Shown here piece by piece: positions 17,946 to 28,198 of a DNA stretch of 64,000 bases. Under the pieces are notes generated by a model. The model made no database searches, was not told where the DNA came from, and was given only the letters and a program-made list of their open reading frames with translations. Position 1 is the first letter of the stretch; every line of letters begins with the position of its first letter. Source of the stretch: Methylomonas sp. 11b (GTDB lineage: Bacteria; Pseudomonadota; Gammaproteobacteria; Methylococcales; Methylomonadaceae); contig NZ_KI911557.1 in the NCBI RefSeq assembly GCF_000515215.1, positions 3,591,741 through 3,655,740 of the forward strand. The letters run 5' to 3'. A program made the translations under genes and the position numbers.

Positions 17946-18956
17946 TCAAAGGCTGATTAGCTGCTCCATCGGCCAGCGCGGCCGGGCAAAGATTTCCAGA
18001 TTTTGGGTTTGCCCCGCCATTAATCTTTGGCATCCCGCATAGGCAATCATCGCGCCGTTATCGGTGCAAAATTCCGGACGGGGAAAGCGTATTTCTGCTC
18101 CTTCTTTTACGGCCATCTGTTGTAATTGTTTCCGGATTTCGTGGTTGGCGCTCACGCCGCCAGCCACTACCAGTGTTTTCAACTGCGTCTGTTGTAAAGC
18201 CCTTTTGCATTTGATGCTTAATGTTTCCGCAACGGCTTGTTGAAATGCGAAAGCGATATCCGCTTTGTCCTGCTCGGTTTGCTCGGTGGCATGCAGGGCG
18301 TTCATTGTGAAGGTTTTCAGGCCACTAAAACTAAATTCCAATCCTGGTCTGTCGGTCATTGGTCTTGGGAATTTAAAGCGGTTTTGGCCGCTGCGCGCTA
18401 ACTCAGCCAATTTGGGGCCGCCCGGATAGTCCAGGCCTAAGAGCTTTGCGGTTTTGTCGAAAGCTTCGCCCGCGGCATCGTCCAGTGATTCGCCAAGTAA
18501 GCGGTATTTGCCAATCGCGCGGACTTCGATAAGCAGGGTATGGCCGCCTGAAATGAGTAATGCGACGAACGGGTAGGCGGGCGGATTATCCTCCAGCATC
18601 GGTGCTAATAAATGGCCTTCCATATGATGCACGGCAATAGCAGGTATTTGCCAGGTCCAGGCTAAGCTTTGAGCTGTGGCGGCGCCGACTAGTAGCGATC
18701 CCATTAAGCCGGGGCCGGCGGTATAGGCAATGCCTTCAATGTCTTTGGCGGTTAATTTGGCTTCTTTTAATAGCGTTTTGATCAGCGGAACCAATTTGCG
18801 GATATGGTCTCTTGAGGCTAGCTCAGGAACGACGCCGCCATACTCGGCATGCGTGGCAATTTGGCTGTATAAGGTGTGGGCAATTAAGCCCTTGCTAGCA
18901 TGGTACACGGCGACTGCCGTTTCGTCGCAAGAGCTTTCTATGCCTAAAACGTACAT
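17946..18956 (-). CDS. tsaD: tRNA N6-threonylcarbamoyladenosine synthase subunit TsaD
   Basis: Catalytic ASKHA-fold subunit of the complex that puts threonylcarbamoyl on A37 of ANN-decoding tRNAs. 336 residues with the N-terminal [15 protein letters not shown], the metal-binding His pair in [39 protein letters not shown] and [16 protein letters not shown], and the C-terminal [12 protein letters not shown]. It is divergent from rpsU, the conserved arrangement in proteobacteria. Confidence 0.97.
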   Translation of the reverse strand: MYVLGIESSCDETAVAVYHASKGLIAHTLYSQIATHAEYGGVVPELASRDHIRKLVPLIKTLLKEAKLTAKDIEGIAYTAGPGLMGSLLVGAATAQSLAWTWQIPAIAVHHMEGHLLAPMLEDNPPAYPFVALLISGGHTLLIEVRAIGKYRLLGESLDDAAGEAFDKTAKLLGLDYPGGPKLAELARSGQNRFKFPRPMTDRPGLEFSFSGLKTFTMNALHATEQTEQDKADIAFAFQQAVAETLSIKCKRALQQTQLKTLVVAGGVSANHEIRKQLQQMAVKEGAEIRFPRPEFCTDNGAMIAYAGCQRLMAGQTQNLEIFARPRWPMEQLISL

Positions 18957-18962
18957 TAGTTT

Positions 18963-18990
18963 TTGAATAAAAGAATTTTATGAGTATAAT
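18963..18990 (+). promoter_or_regulatory. Sigma-70 promoter of the rpsU-dnaG-rpoD operon
   Basis: TTGAAT (18963-18968) and a perfect TATAAT (18985-18990) with a 16-base spacer, placed between divergent tsaD and rpsU. The leader would be about 64 bases. Confidence 0.75.
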
Positions 18991-19060
18991 CGGCCGTTTT
19001 CGGCGGGCTTGCTATCGCCGATAGCGTCAAAAGATACTAACATAAATCGGATTATTGATA

Positions 19061-19294
19061 ATGCCATCAGTTAAAGTTAAAGAAAACGAACATTTTGACA
19101 TCGCGATTCGTCGCTTTAAACGTGCGTGCGAAAAAGCCGGTGTTTTGGCTGAAGTACGTCGTCGCGAGTTTTATGAAAAGCCAACCACCGAGCGTAAGCG
19201 CAAAGGTGCTGCGGCAGTTAAACGTCATTTGAAAAAGCTGGCACGCGAGCGTTATGCGTTGAAAAACTTACGTCGCGGTCGTCCGCAAATTTAA
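19061..19294 (+). CDS. rpsU: 30S ribosomal protein S21
   Basis: Small basic ribosomal protein needed for base pairing between 16S rRNA and the mRNA leader. 77 residues from Met 19061 ([19 protein letters not shown]), with [20 protein letters not shown] and the highly basic [17 protein letters not shown]. It is a few residues longer at the C-terminus (NLRRGRPQI) than the 71-residue E. coli form. First gene of the macromolecular synthesis operon. Confidence 0.97.
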   Translation: MPSVKVKENEHFDIAIRRFKRACEKAGVLAEVRRREFYEKPTTERKRKGAAAVKRHLKKLARERYALKNLRRGRPQI

Positions 19295-19302
19295 GGAAGA
19301 CA

Positions 19303-19752
19303 ATGGATGCGTTAAAAAAACGTATCACGGACGATATGAAAGCCGCGATGAAAAGCGGCGAAAAAGCTAGGTTGGGCGTGATCCGCATGATTTTGGCTGC
19401 CATCAAGCAAGTTGAAGTCGACGAGCGTATCGAGCTAAGTGATGAGAGAATCATACTGGTGCTCGACAAAATGCTGAAGCAGCGGCGCGAGTCCATCAAG
19501 CAATTCCGAGATGCCAGTCGCAACGATCTGGCGGAAATCGAGGAGGCTGAAGTGTTGGTTATTCAGGATTTTCTCCCGCAACCGCTTAGCGATGCTGAAA
19601 TCGATGGCATGGTCGCCGATGCTATAGCTGAAGTGGGCGCTACATCGGTAAAAGACATGGGTGGTGTGATGGCTTTGCTTAAGCCGCAAATGCAAGGTAG
19701 AGCTGACATGGCGAATGTCAGTGCGAGAATTAAGGCCTGTTTTATCGCTTAA
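19303..19752 (+). CDS. yqeY: GatB/YqeY domain protein
   Basis: 149-residue protein related to the tail domain of the GatB subunit of tRNA amidotransferase. It starts MDALKKRITDDMKAAMKSGE, has LGVIRMILAAIKQVEVDER, and ends with the family hallmark VKDMGGVMALLKPQMQGRAD. Its precise role is not established; it is a standard member of rpsU-yqeY-dnaG operons. It begins 8 bases after rpsU and is followed closely by dnaG. Confidence 0.93.
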   Translation: MDALKKRITDDMKAAMKSGEKARLGVIRMILAAIKQVEVDERIELSDERIILVLDKMLKQRRESIKQFRDASRNDLAEIEEAEVLVIQDFLPQPLSDAEIDGMVADAIAEVGATSVKDMGGVMALLKPQMQGRADMANVSARIKACFIA

Positions 19753-19767
19753 TATCTTGTCGGTAAC

Positions 19768-21507
19768 ATGTCCGGCAGGATACCTCGTCAGTTTATAGAT
19801 GATCTTTTGGTGCGGGTCGATATTGTCGATCTAATCGATTCGCGCGTCCCCCTTAAAAAATCCGGCAGCAATTTTATGGCGCGCTGCCCATTCCACACGG
19901 AAAAAACTCCAAGCTTTTCAGTCAATCGCGGTCGGCAGATTTATCACTGTTTCGGTTGCGGCGCCGGCGGTAACGCGATCAGCTTTTTGATGGAATTTAA
20001 TCATCTGGGCTTTGTCGAGGCGGTCGAAGATTTGGCGGCCTTTGCAGGCGTGGATGTGCCTAGGGATTTGATTGATGGCGAGTCTGGGCTGCCTGATAAA
20101 AAAAATGTGTTGCATGTTTACGAGGTTTTGGCGGGGGTCGCCGGGTTTTATGCGGAGCAATTGCGCGGAAATCCGGAAGGTCGGCAAGCTGTAGAGTATA
20201 TGAAAGCCAGGGGCATTAGTGGTGAGGTAGCGCGAGATTTTTCCCTGGGTTATGCGCCGAATAAATGGGATGCTCTGGTGGCGCGTTTCGGTCAAGCGGA
20301 GTTGATCGACGCTGGTATGCTGGTGGTCAGGGATGATGGCAAGGTTTACGACCGCTTTCGGGGGAGATTGATGTTTCCGATTCGAGATAAACGGAAGCGG
20401 GTAGTGGGGTTTGGTGGCCGAGTACTGGATGACTCTTTGCCAAAATACCTTAATTCGCCCGAGACTGCGGTTTTTTCTAAAAGTAAGGAGCTTTATGGGC
20501 TTTGTGAGCTTTTAGAAAAGAATAGTAAGCCCAGCCGGATACTGGTGGTAGAGGGCTATATGGATGTGATTGCCCTGGCTCAGTTTGGTATTTTCAATGC
20601 GGTCGCTGCTCTGGGTACTGCGACTTCGAAAGCGCAAATCGATTTATTGTTCCGATTTACCTCCGAATTGGTGTTTTGTTTCGATGGTGACAATGCCGGT
20701 AGGCAGGCGGCCTGGAAGGCTACCGATGCTGCTTTACCTTGTTTGCGTGATGGTAGGCAAATCAAAATAATGCTATTGCCGCAGGGGCAAGATCCTGATT
20801 CTCTGTTGCGCGCTGAAAATTTATCCGCGTTTATGGAACGAATTGGTAATGCGCAGGTCTTGTCTGATTACTTTTTCGAGAATATTGTCGGTCAATTGGA
20901 ATTGACAACCGTTGAGGGGCGGTCTCAGTTGCTGGCGGCGGCAACACCTTTACTGGAAAAGGTCCCTGCCGGGTTTTTTAGGGAAATGATGTTTACCCGT
21001 TTGCAGGAGTTGTCGGGTTCCCGAATTGCTGTGGATGTTGTCGAAAATCAGGCTAGACTTAAGTCTAAATTTGATGTCGGCAAAAAAGGCATCTCCTCGC
21101 CAAGAATCAGTTTGGCTCGCAAGGTCTTAGGGTTGTTACTTCAACACCCGCATTTTGCAAGTTTGATTGAGCGTGAGGGAGTCGTGCTCGATGATCTGAG
21201 TTTTGCCGGGGTCGAGTTATTAAGAGAGGTTTTGCAGCGGATCGCCCTTGAAAAGCCAGAAAATAGCGCCATCTTGTTGGAGTCTTTCCGAGGAACATCC
21301 CAGGAAAAAGCTGTAAAAGCTTTAGCTAGTTTAGATCTCGATGTGCCGGTGGGCGGGGAAGAGTCCGAGTTTTGCGGTGCGTTGCAACAACTTTGCAAAC
21401 AGGCCAAGGAAGCTATGCTAACCCGATTGATCGAGAAGGAGAGTCGAGAAGGCTTAATGATTGAAGAAAAAGAGGTACTGCGGAAGCTTTTAAGGGACAA
21501 GGCTTAG
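19768..21507 (+). CDS. dnaG: DNA primase
   Basis: Makes RNA primers for replication. 579 residues. The N-terminal zinc ribbon has the CPFH...CFGC ligand pattern (about residues 40-64). The Toprim core follows with VVEGYMDVIAL and FCFDGDNAGRQAAWKA, and before it the RNA-polymerase-like part with RFRGRLMFPIRDKRKRVVGF. The last 150 residues are the helicase-binding domain. ATG 19768 is 15 bases after yqeY, consistent with one operon. rpoD follows after 76 bases that may hold an internal promoter (TATAAT at 21531-21536, with no clear -35). Confidence 0.96.
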   Translation: MSGRIPRQFIDDLLVRVDIVDLIDSRVPLKKSGSNFMARCPFHTEKTPSFSVNRGRQIYHCFGCGAGGNAISFLMEFNHLGFVEAVEDLAAFAGVDVPRDLIDGESGLPDKKNVLHVYEVLAGVAGFYAEQLRGNPEGRQAVEYMKARGISGEVARDFSLGYAPNKWDALVARFGQAELIDAGMLVVRDDGKVYDRFRGRLMFPIRDKRKRVVGFGGRVLDDSLPKYLNSPETAVFSKSKELYGLCELLEKNSKPSRILVVEGYMDVIALAQFGIFNAVAALGTATSKAQIDLLFRFTSELVFCFDGDNAGRQAAWKATDAALPCLRDGRQIKIMLLPQGQDPDSLLRAENLSAFMERIGNAQVLSDYFFENIVGQLELTTVEGRSQLLAAATPLLEKVPAGFFREMMFTRLQELSGSRIAVDVVENQARLKSKFDVGKKGISSPRISLARKVLGLLLQHPHFASLIEREGVVLDDLSFAGVELLREVLQRIALEKPENSAILLESFRGTSQEKAVKALASLDLDVPVGGEESEFCGALQQLCKQAKEAMLTRLIEKESREGLMIEEKEVLRKLLRDKA

Positions 21508-21583
21508 GTGACCGCATTAATTTTTGCCGTTATAATTTCCTGTTCTGCGGCGCTTGGTGCTGAAAACGTATTGTGAGTAAAGA

Positions 21584-23395
21584 ATGAATCAAGAACAACA
21601 GCAATCCCAACTGAAACAACTGATAGCAAAAGGTAAGGCGCAGGGTTATTTAACTTATGCGGAAGTCAACGACCATTTGCCTAGCGATATTATCGATCCC
21701 GAGCAAATCGACGATATTATCGGCATGATCAATGATATGGGGATTCAGGTTTATGAGGTGGCGCCGGATGACGACGACTCACTGATCACCTCTGATGCCG
21801 TAGTCACTGCAGATGACGACGAGGAAGTGGCTGAAGTCGCGGCCTTGGCGTCTGTCGATAGCGAGTTCGGCAGAACTACTGACCCCGTGCGCTTATATAT
21901 GCGCGAAATGGGTTCGGTCGAGTTGTTGACTCGTGAGGAAGAACTAAAGATTGCGAAACGGATTGAAGAGGGGCAGCGCCAAGTAGTAGGTGCTATTGCT
22001 CGCTCCGGATTCATCGTAGAGTCTTTTATAGACGCCTTTGATTCCGTTCAGGTTGAAGACTCCGGCGTGCGACTCAACGATTTGGTGTTGGGTTTTGTCG
22101 ATCTCACAGAGGTTGAGGACATTGACGTCAGCGGTATTGAGATTGAAGAGCCCGCTGAGGATGCTGAAGAAGAGAGCAAAACAGTCGATTACGAAGAAGT
22201 TAAGCAAAAAGTCGATTTACTCAGAAAGGCTTTAAAAGCCGCGACAACCTCAGTTAAAAAGCATGGTTACGGCCATGACAAAACCGAAAAACTGTTCGAT
22301 GCGATAGACGAAATATTTTGCGAGTTTAAATGGACGCCGCAGTATTTGAAAAAAATGGTATCGATTTCTGAAGAGTTGATTTCAGCTATTCGCGAAGAAG
22401 AGCGTTTTATACTGGATGTTTGCGTTAAGAAAGCAAAAATGCCGCGTAAGGACTTTATCAACGCTTTTGCGGAGAATGAGGCTAACCTTGAGTGGCTGGA
22501 TCAGTTTATCGCTGCGAGGCCTAATTTTTCCGAGGTTTTCAGCAGTCACCGCGATAATATTAGGGCTGCACAGCAGCGATTGGCCGATATCGAGTCTCGC
22601 TACGGCTTGAGTATTGCGGTCCTGAAAAGTATTTGTCGTAGTATCTCCCTAGGTGAAGCTAAGGCGAGACGCGCTAAAAAGGAAATGATCGAAGCTAATT
22701 TGCGTTTGGTTATTTCTATCGCCAAAAAATACACCAATCGCGGCTTGCAGTTTCTGGATTTGATTCAGGAAGGTAACATCGGTCTGATGAAGGCTGTCGA
22801 TAAATTTGAATATCGGCGCGGCTACAAATTTTCTACATACGCAACATGGTGGATCCGTCAGGCGATTACCCGTTCCATTGCTGATCAGGCCAGAACTATT
22901 CGTATTCCGGTGCACATGATCGAGACCATTAACAAGCTGAATCGCGTCTCCAGACAGATTTTGCAAGAATTGGGTCGGGAAGCCACGCCTGAAGAATTGG
23001 CTGAGCGTATGGAAATGCCCGAGGACAAAATTCGCAAAGTGTTGAAGATCGCCAAAGAGCCGATTTCAATGGAGACACCGATTGGTGACGACGAAGATTC
23101 GCATTTGGGTGATTTTATTGAAGATTCCAAGATGCTTTCGCCGGTAGAGTCTGCTACAATCGCCGGCCTTCGCGAGTCTACTCAAAATGTATTGGCGGGC
23201 TTGACAGCTAGAGAGGCCAAGGTGCTTCGGATGCGTTTCGGTATCAACATGAACACCGACCATACGTTGGAAGAGGTTGGTAAACAGTTTGACGTGACCC
23301 GTGAGCGGATTCGTCAGATCGAAGCGAAAGCGCTGCGGAAATTAAGACATCCTTCCAGATCAGAGCAGTTGAGATGTTTTCTTGACGGCGAGTAA
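21584..23395 (+). CDS. rpoD: RNA polymerase sigma factor RpoD (sigma-70)
   Basis: Primary sigma factor, 603 residues. Region 1.1 ([20 protein letters not shown]) and the acidic non-conserved region are present. Region 2 has [20 protein letters not shown] and [19 protein letters not shown] (region 2.3/2.4). Region 3 follows, and region 4.2 is the helix-turn-helix [18 protein letters not shown], ending [16 protein letters not shown]. The final gene of the macromolecular synthesis operon, followed after 33 bases by a tRNA on the same strand. Confidence 0.98.
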   Translation: MNQEQQQSQLKQLIAKGKAQGYLTYAEVNDHLPSDIIDPEQIDDIIGMINDMGIQVYEVAPDDDDSLITSDAVVTADDDEEVAEVAALASVDSEFGRTTDPVRLYMREMGSVELLTREEELKIAKRIEEGQRQVVGAIARSGFIVESFIDAFDSVQVEDSGVRLNDLVLGFVDLTEVEDIDVSGIEIEEPAEDAEEESKTVDYEEVKQKVDLLRKALKAATTSVKKHGYGHDKTEKLFDAIDEIFCEFKWTPQYLKKMVSISEELISAIREEERFILDVCVKKAKMPRKDFINAFAENEANLEWLDQFIAARPNFSEVFSSHRDNIRAAQQRLADIESRYGLSIAVLKSICRSISLGEAKARRAKKEMIEANLRLVISIAKKYTNRGLQFLDLIQEGNIGLMKAVDKFEYRRGYKFSTYATWWIRQAITRSIADQARTIRIPVHMIETINKLNRVSRQILQELGREATPEELAERMEMPEDKIRKVLKIAKEPISMETPIGDDEDSHLGDFIEDSKMLSPVESATIAGLRESTQNVLAGLTAREAKVLRMRFGINMNTDHTLEEVGKQFDVTRERIRQIEAKALRKLRHPSRSEQLRCFLDGE

Positions 23396-23428
23396 GGCGT
23401 TTCTATTATTCGTAGGCTAGATAATTAA

Positions 23429-23505
23429 GGGCCCTTAGCTCAGTTGGTTAGAGCTTCCGACTCATAATCGGCAGGTCGTAGGTTCAAGTCCTACAGGGCC
23501 CACCA
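23429..23505 (+). tRNA. tRNA with CAU anticodon, probably tRNA-Ile2
   Basis: 77-base cloverleaf with encoded CCA: acceptor GGGCCCT/AGGGCCC, D-arm TTAGCTCAGTTGGTTAGAGC, anticodon loop CTCATAA (anticodon CAT), T-arm GTAGGTTCAAGTCCTAC. The acceptor region, the CCGACTCATAATCGG anticodon arm and the following GCAGGTCG resemble E. coli ileX more than elongator metT, so it most likely reads AUA after lysidine modification of C34. Automatic tools would call it tRNA-Met. Confidence 0.9.
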
Positions 23506-23513
23506 CAGATAAC

Positions 23514-23537
23514 AGGCCGTTTGCGCGGCCTTTTTTT
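23514..23537 (+). terminator. Intrinsic terminator after the tRNA
   Basis: AGGCCG-TTTGCG-CGGCCT, a 6-bp GC-rich stem followed by seven T (23531-23537). It separates the rpoD-tRNA unit from metK. Confidence 0.88.
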
Positions 23538-23573
23538 ATACGCGCAAGTTTTAATTTTGGCGAGGGTGTAACC

Positions 23574-24734
23574 GTGAATAAAAACTACCTTTTTACCTCA
23601 GAGTCTGTTTCGGAAGGTCATCCGGACAAAGTTGCTGACCAAATTTCCGATGCTGTTGTTGACGCCTTGCTGGCTCAAGACCCGCGTTCCAGGGTAGCCT
23701 GCGAAACATTGGTCAAGACCGGCATGGTGGTTTTGGCCGGCGAAATTACCACGAATGCTTGGGTGGATACCGAAGAATTGGTAAGAAAAGTAGTTTGCGA
23801 TATCGGTTACGACAACGGCGAAATCGGTTTTGACGGTAATAGCTGCGCGGTATTGAATGCCATTGGTAAACAATCGGCGGATATTGCGATGGGTGTCGAT
23901 GAATCCGAAGACCACGAACAAGGCGCCGGCGACCAAGGTTTAATGTTTGGTTATGCCAGCAACGAAACCGATGTATTAATGCCGGCCCCCATCACCTACG
24001 CGCATCGCTTGGTTGAGAGACAAGCCTTGGTGCGTAAGAATAAAACCCTGACATGGCTACGTCCGGACGCAAAAAGTCAGGTGACTTTCCGTTACGAAAA
24101 CAACAAACCGGTCGCCATTGATGCAGTTGTTTTGTCTACCCAGCATTCCCCGGAGATCGGTGGCAAACAGCTTGAAGAAGCGGTGATGGATGAAATCATC
24201 CTGCCGACTTTGCCGAAAGAGTGGCTGCACAAAGACACCAAGTATTTCATCAATCCTACCGGGCAATTCATCATTGGCGGGCCTGTAGGCGATTGCGGTT
24301 TGACCGGTCGTAAAATTATTGTCGATACTTACGGCGGTATGGCGCGCCATGGTGGTGGTGCGTTCTCTGGTAAAGATCCGTCAAAAGTGGATAGATCAGC
24401 GGCTTACATGGGGCGCTATGTAGCAAAAAATATCGTTGCTGCCGGCTTGGCAGAGCGTTGCGAAATCCAGGTGTCTTATGCCATTGGTGTTGCGGAACCG
24501 ACTTCCATCAGTATTGAAACCTTTGGTACCGGTAAAATCGAGGAAGAACGTTTGGTGCAAATCGTGCGGGAGCATTTTGACTTGCGACCAAAAGGTTTGA
24601 TTGCGCAATTGGATTTGTTAAAACCCATTTATCGCCCAACCGCGTCTTACGGCCATTTTGGTCGCAACGAAGCCAGCTTCAGCTGGGAAAAAACCGACAA
24701 AGCCGAAGCATTGAAAGATGCGGCCGGTATTTAA
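23574..24734 (+). CDS. metK: S-adenosylmethionine synthetase
   Basis: Makes SAM from methionine and ATP. 386 residues starting at GTG 23574 with GAGGGTG upstream. Motifs: [20 protein letters not shown] (methionine and metal site), the hexapeptide-type [12 protein letters not shown], the P-loop-like [19 protein letters not shown], and the C-terminal [15 protein letters not shown]. It is followed 19 bases later by ahcY, so SAM synthesis and SAH removal are in one unit. Confidence 0.97.
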   Translation: MNKNYLFTSESVSEGHPDKVADQISDAVVDALLAQDPRSRVACETLVKTGMVVLAGEITTNAWVDTEELVRKVVCDIGYDNGEIGFDGNSCAVLNAIGKQSADIAMGVDESEDHEQGAGDQGLMFGYASNETDVLMPAPITYAHRLVERQALVRKNKTLTWLRPDAKSQVTFRYENNKPVAIDAVVLSTQHSPEIGGKQLEEAVMDEIILPTLPKEWLHKDTKYFINPTGQFIIGGPVGDCGLTGRKIIVDTYGGMARHGGGAFSGKDPSKVDRSAAYMGRYVAKNIVAAGLAERCEIQVSYAIGVAEPTSISIETFGTGKIEEERLVQIVREHFDLRPKGLIAQLDLLKPIYRPTASYGHFGRNEASFSWEKTDKAEALKDAAGI

Positions 24735-24753
24735 CCAGGATCAGGAAAATATT

Positions 24754-26046
24754 ATGAGCCAAGCCGATTACAAAGTTGCCGATTTAGCCCTGGCGGAATG
24801 GGGTCGTAAAGAAATTAATATCGCCGAAACCGAAATGCCCGGTTTGATGGCTTTGCGTGCCGAGTTCGGCGCCCAACAGCCGTTAAAAGGCGCGCGTATC
24901 GCCGGTTGTCTGCATATGACTATCCAAACTGCGGTATTGATAGAAACGCTGACAGCATTGGGTGCAGAAGTACGTTGGTCGTCTTGCAATATATTTTCTA
25001 CGCAGGATCATGCCGCCGCCGCGATAGCCGCTGCCGGTATTCCGGTTTTTGCCTGGAAAGGCGAAACCGAGGCCGAAGCTGAATGGTGTATCGAACAAAC
25101 CATTATCGGCCCTAACGGCTGGCGTCCGAATATGATCTTGGACGACGGTGGTGACCTGACAACCATGATGCACAATAACTTCCCCGAATTGATGGCGGAT
25201 GTGAAAGGCTTGTCGGAAGAAACCACCACCGGCGTGTTGCGTCTGACTGAAATGGTGGCGAAAGGTACGCTTAAAGTACCAGCCTTTAACGTCAACGATT
25301 CGGTCACTAAATCCAAATTCGACAACCTGTACGGTTGCCGCGAGTCTTTGGTCGACGGTATCAAGCGTGCTACTGACGTCATGGTGGCCGGTAAAATTGC
25401 CGTGGTCTGCGGCTATGGCGATGTAGGTAAAGGTTGCGCGCAATCGCTGCGCGGTTTGGGCGCCACTGTTTTGATTACCGAAATTGATCCGATCTGCGCA
25501 TTGCAGGCAGCAATGGAAGGTTATCGTGTAGTAACAATGGACGAAGCGGCGCCTATTGCCAACATCTTTGTTACGGCTACGGGCAACGTCGGGGTCATTA
25601 CTCACGATCACATGAAAGCGATGCGTGATCAGGCTATCGTCTGCAATATCGGCCATTTCGATTCGGAAATCGATATTGCGTCCTTACGCCACTACACCTG
25701 GGAAAACATCAAGCCGCAGGTCGATCATGTCATCTTCCCTGACGGCAAGCGCATCATCGTGTTGGCTGAAGGTCGTCTGGTGAATTTGGGCTGCGCCACG
25801 GGTCATCCTAGCTTCGTAATGTCCAACTCGTTTTGCAACCAAGTATTGGCGCAAATGGAGCTTTGGAGCAATGCCGCCAGCTACGAAAACAAAGTCTATG
25901 TGTTGCCGAAAAAACTAGACGAAAAAGTCGCGCGTTCGCACTTGGCGCAAATCGGTGTAAAACTAACCGAATTGACCAAAGAACAGGCGGCATATATTAA
26001 TGTGCCGGTCGAAGGTCCGTACAAACCGGATCATTATCGTTACTAA
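24754..26046 (+). CDS. ahcY: S-adenosylhomocysteine hydrolase
   Basis: Hydrolyses SAH to adenosine and homocysteine and so keeps methyltransferases active. 430 residues from Met 24754, which has CAGGAAAA upstream. It has [37 protein letters not shown], the NAD-binding [18 protein letters not shown], and the invariant C-terminus [10 protein letters not shown] that reaches the neighbouring subunit. It forms a unit with metK and ends at a strong terminator. Confidence 0.97.
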   Translation: MSQADYKVADLALAEWGRKEINIAETEMPGLMALRAEFGAQQPLKGARIAGCLHMTIQTAVLIETLTALGAEVRWSSCNIFSTQDHAAAAIAAAGIPVFAWKGETEAEAEWCIEQTIIGPNGWRPNMILDDGGDLTTMMHNNFPELMADVKGLSEETTTGVLRLTEMVAKGTLKVPAFNVNDSVTKSKFDNLYGCRESLVDGIKRATDVMVAGKIAVVCGYGDVGKGCAQSLRGLGATVLITEIDPICALQAAMEGYRVVTMDEAAPIANIFVTATGNVGVITHDHMKAMRDQAIVCNIGHFDSEIDIASLRHYTWENIKPQVDHVIFPDGKRIIVLAEGRLVNLGCATGHPSFVMSNSFCNQVLAQMELWSNAASYENKVYVLPKKLDEKVARSHLAQIGVKLTELTKEQAAYINVPVEGPYKPDHYRY

Positions 26047-26064
26047 GGATTAGGTCAATCCAAC

Positions 26065-26090
26065 AAAAAAGGGGCGCAAGCCCCTTTTTT
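26065..26090 (+). terminator. Intrinsic terminator after ahcY
   Basis: GGGGC-GCAA-GCCCC with flanking A6 and T6 that extend the stem. A tight GCAA tetraloop hairpin with an ideal T-run. The bioA ATG follows at once. Confidence 0.93.
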
Positions 26091-26099
26091 ATGCAAGCT

Positions 26100-27470
26100 A
26101 TGAATAATCAAACTATCGTTCAGCGAGATCTCGCGGTGCTCTGGCACCCCTGTAGTCAGATGAAGGACCACGATCCGCGGGCTTCTGCTCCGGATGGGTT
26201 GCCGTTGATCCCGATCAAATCCGGACAAGGCGTCTGGCTAGAGGATTTCGAAGGTAACCGTTATCTGGATGCGATCAGTTCCTGGTGGGTCAATCTATTC
26301 GGTCACGCCAATCCCATTATCAATCAAGCGCTACGAGAGCAGCTTGAAACGCTCGAGCATGTAATCCTCGGCGGATTTACCCATGAAGCCGCGCTAACAC
26401 TGGCGGAAAAGCTGGTGGAACTCACGCCGCCCGGTTTGGATAAATGTTTTTACGCGGATAACGGTTCGTCAGCGGTCGAAATTGCGTTAAAGATGAGTTT
26501 TCATTATTGGCGTAATCTCGGACGAACTCAAAAAATCAAATTCATCACATTGGAAAACAGCTATCACGGCGAAACTCTGGGGGCTTTGGCAGTTGGCAAC
26601 GTGGCGTTATACAAGGAAACCTACGCGCCGTTGTTGATGGATGTGATCACGGTAGCTGGCCCGGATTGTTACTATCGAGAAGAGGGCGAAAGCTGGGAGG
26701 CCTACTCCATTCGTCGTTTCGCCGCCATAGAGCAAGCTTTGGCGCAACATGCTGACGACGTTTGCGCGGTGATTGTCGAACCGTTAGTGCAATGCGCCGG
26801 CAGTATGCGCATGTATCATCCGGTGTACCTAAAATTACTGCGTGAAGCGTGCGATAAATACCAGGTACATTTAATTGCCGACGAGATTGCCGTGGGCTTT
26901 GGCCGTACCGGTACCTTGTTTGCTTGCGAGCAAGCGGCCATCAGCCCGGATTTTATCTGCCTATCCAAAGGCCTGACCGGCGGCTATTTACCCTTGTCCG
27001 CGGTATTGACCAGCAATCAGGTCTATCAAGCCTTTTACGACGACTATCAAAATCTAACCGCGTTTTTACACTCGCATAGCTATACCGGCAATGCATTGGG
27101 ATGTCGGGCGGCATTGGCGACGTTGGGGATATTTGAACAGCAACATGTGATTGCAAGCAATCGTCATTTGGCGGGGCTTATGACCAAAGCGGTAGCTCGG
27201 TTTAAGGAACATCCCAACGTCGCGGAAGTGCGGCAAACCGGCATGATCGTCGCCATAGAATTGGTTAAAAATAAGCAAACCCGGGAAGCCTATCCCTGGC
27301 AACAGCGGCGCGGTTTAAAAGTTTATCGCTATGCTTTGAGTCGTGGCGTGTTACTGCGGCCGCTAGGAAATGTGATTTATTTCATGCCGCCTTATGTGAT
27401 TAACGAGCAGGAGATACAGCTAATGACAGAAGTGGCCTGGCAGGGCATTCAACTGGCGGTGCAGGACTGA
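26100..27470 (+). CDS. bioA: Adenosylmethionine-8-amino-7-oxononanoate aminotransferase
   Basis: PLP-dependent transaminase using SAM as amino donor in biotin synthesis. About 456 residues. Motifs: LWHPCSQMKDH near the start (BioA-typical), YLDAISSWWVNLFGHANP, YADNGSSAVEIALKMS, ENSYHGETLGALAVG, LIADEIAVGFGRTGT with the PLP-ring Asp, and FICLSKGLTGGYLPLSAVL with the PLP lysine. Either ATG 26091, overlapping the terminator, or 26100 could start it; neither has a clear ribosome site. The stop overlaps the start of rsmE by one base. It sits next to metK, which supplies its donor, though other bio genes are absent. Confidence 0.94.
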   Translation: MNNQTIVQRDLAVLWHPCSQMKDHDPRASAPDGLPLIPIKSGQGVWLEDFEGNRYLDAISSWWVNLFGHANPIINQALREQLETLEHVILGGFTHEAALTLAEKLVELTPPGLDKCFYADNGSSAVEIALKMSFHYWRNLGRTQKIKFITLENSYHGETLGALAVGNVALYKETYAPLLMDVITVAGPDCYYREEGESWEAYSIRRFAAIEQALAQHADDVCAVIVEPLVQCAGSMRMYHPVYLKLLREACDKYQVHLIADEIAVGFGRTGTLFACEQAAISPDFICLSKGLTGGYLPLSAVLTSNQVYQAFYDDYQNLTAFLHSHSYTGNALGCRAALATLGIFEQQHVIASNRHLAGLMTKAVARFKEHPNVAEVRQTGMIVAIELVKNKQTREAYPWQQRRGLKVYRYALSRGVLLRPLGNVIYFMPPYVINEQEIQLMTEVAWQGIQLAVQD

Positions 27471-28198
27471 TGCGGGTTTCTCGTTTATATGTTGTTGCAT
27501 CGCTAAATGTTGGCGGGCGCATTGAACTGGATGAAGACGCGGCCCATTATGTGCGCAGTGTTCTGCGTTTAAAGCAGGACCAGAGCATCGTGTTGTTCAA
27601 CGGGGAAGGCGGCGAATACCTGTGCCGTTTCAGCGAAGTCAGCCGTAAGACTGTTCGCGTCGAAATCGAGCAGTTCGTTGAGCGTAATGTCGAATCCCCT
27701 CTGGCGATCAATCTGGGTTTGGGCATTTCTCGCGGTGATCGGATGGACTGGGCGGTACAAAAAGCCGTTGAACTAGGTGTGACGCAATTGACACCCTTGG
27801 TAACCGAGCGTTGCGTGATCAAATTCAACGACGATAAAAAACAGCAACGCCTCCTACATTGGCAGCATATTGTCCAGCACGCGGCCGAACAATCTGGAAG
27901 AACTTACTGTCCGTCAATTGGCGAGATTGTGAATTTAGGCGATTGGGTGAGCGGGCAGCAAGGATTAAGCGTGTTTCTCGATCCCTATGCCGAGCAATCC
28001 CTTGCGGACCTGAAACCGGAAAACTCCCGTGTTACCTTGCTCTCCGGACCCGAAGGCGGCTTTAGCGAGCAAGAACGACAAATTGCCAAGGCAGCAGGAT
28101 TCGTGCCGGTTCGAATGGGTGCCCGGATATTGCGTACCGAGACCGCGGTGTTATCGGCATTGACCGCTGTGCAAACCTTATGGGGAGATTTTCGTTGA
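27470..28198 (+). CDS. rsmE: 16S rRNA m3U1498 methyltransferase
   Basis: SPOUT-class enzyme methylating U1498 in 16S rRNA with SAM. 242 residues with an N-terminal PUA-like domain (HYVRSVLRLKQDQSIVLFNG) and a knotted C-terminal domain showing TPLVTERCVIKF, HIVQHAAEQSGRTYCP, LLSGPEGGFSEQE and MGARILRTETAVLSAL. It overlaps bioA by one base and the following protease gene by 4 bases or more, so the three are translated together. Confidence 0.95.
   Translation: MRVSRLYVVASLNVGGRIELDEDAAHYVRSVLRLKQDQSIVLFNGEGGEYLCRFSEVSRKTVRVEIEQFVERNVESPLAINLGLGISRGDRMDWAVQKAVELGVTQLTPLVTERCVIKFNDDKKQQRLLHWQHIVQHAAEQSGRTYCPSIGEIVNLGDWVSGQQGLSVFLDPYAEQSLADLKPENSRVTLLSGPEGGFSEQERQIAKAAGFVPVRMGARILRTETAVLSALTAVQTLWGDFR

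Noticed and set aside
23532..23573. SAM or SAH riboswitch before metK-ahcY
   Set aside because: Only about 40 bases separate the tRNA terminator from the metK start, too short for the known SAM or SAH riboswitch classes except the smallest, and no matching motif is visible.
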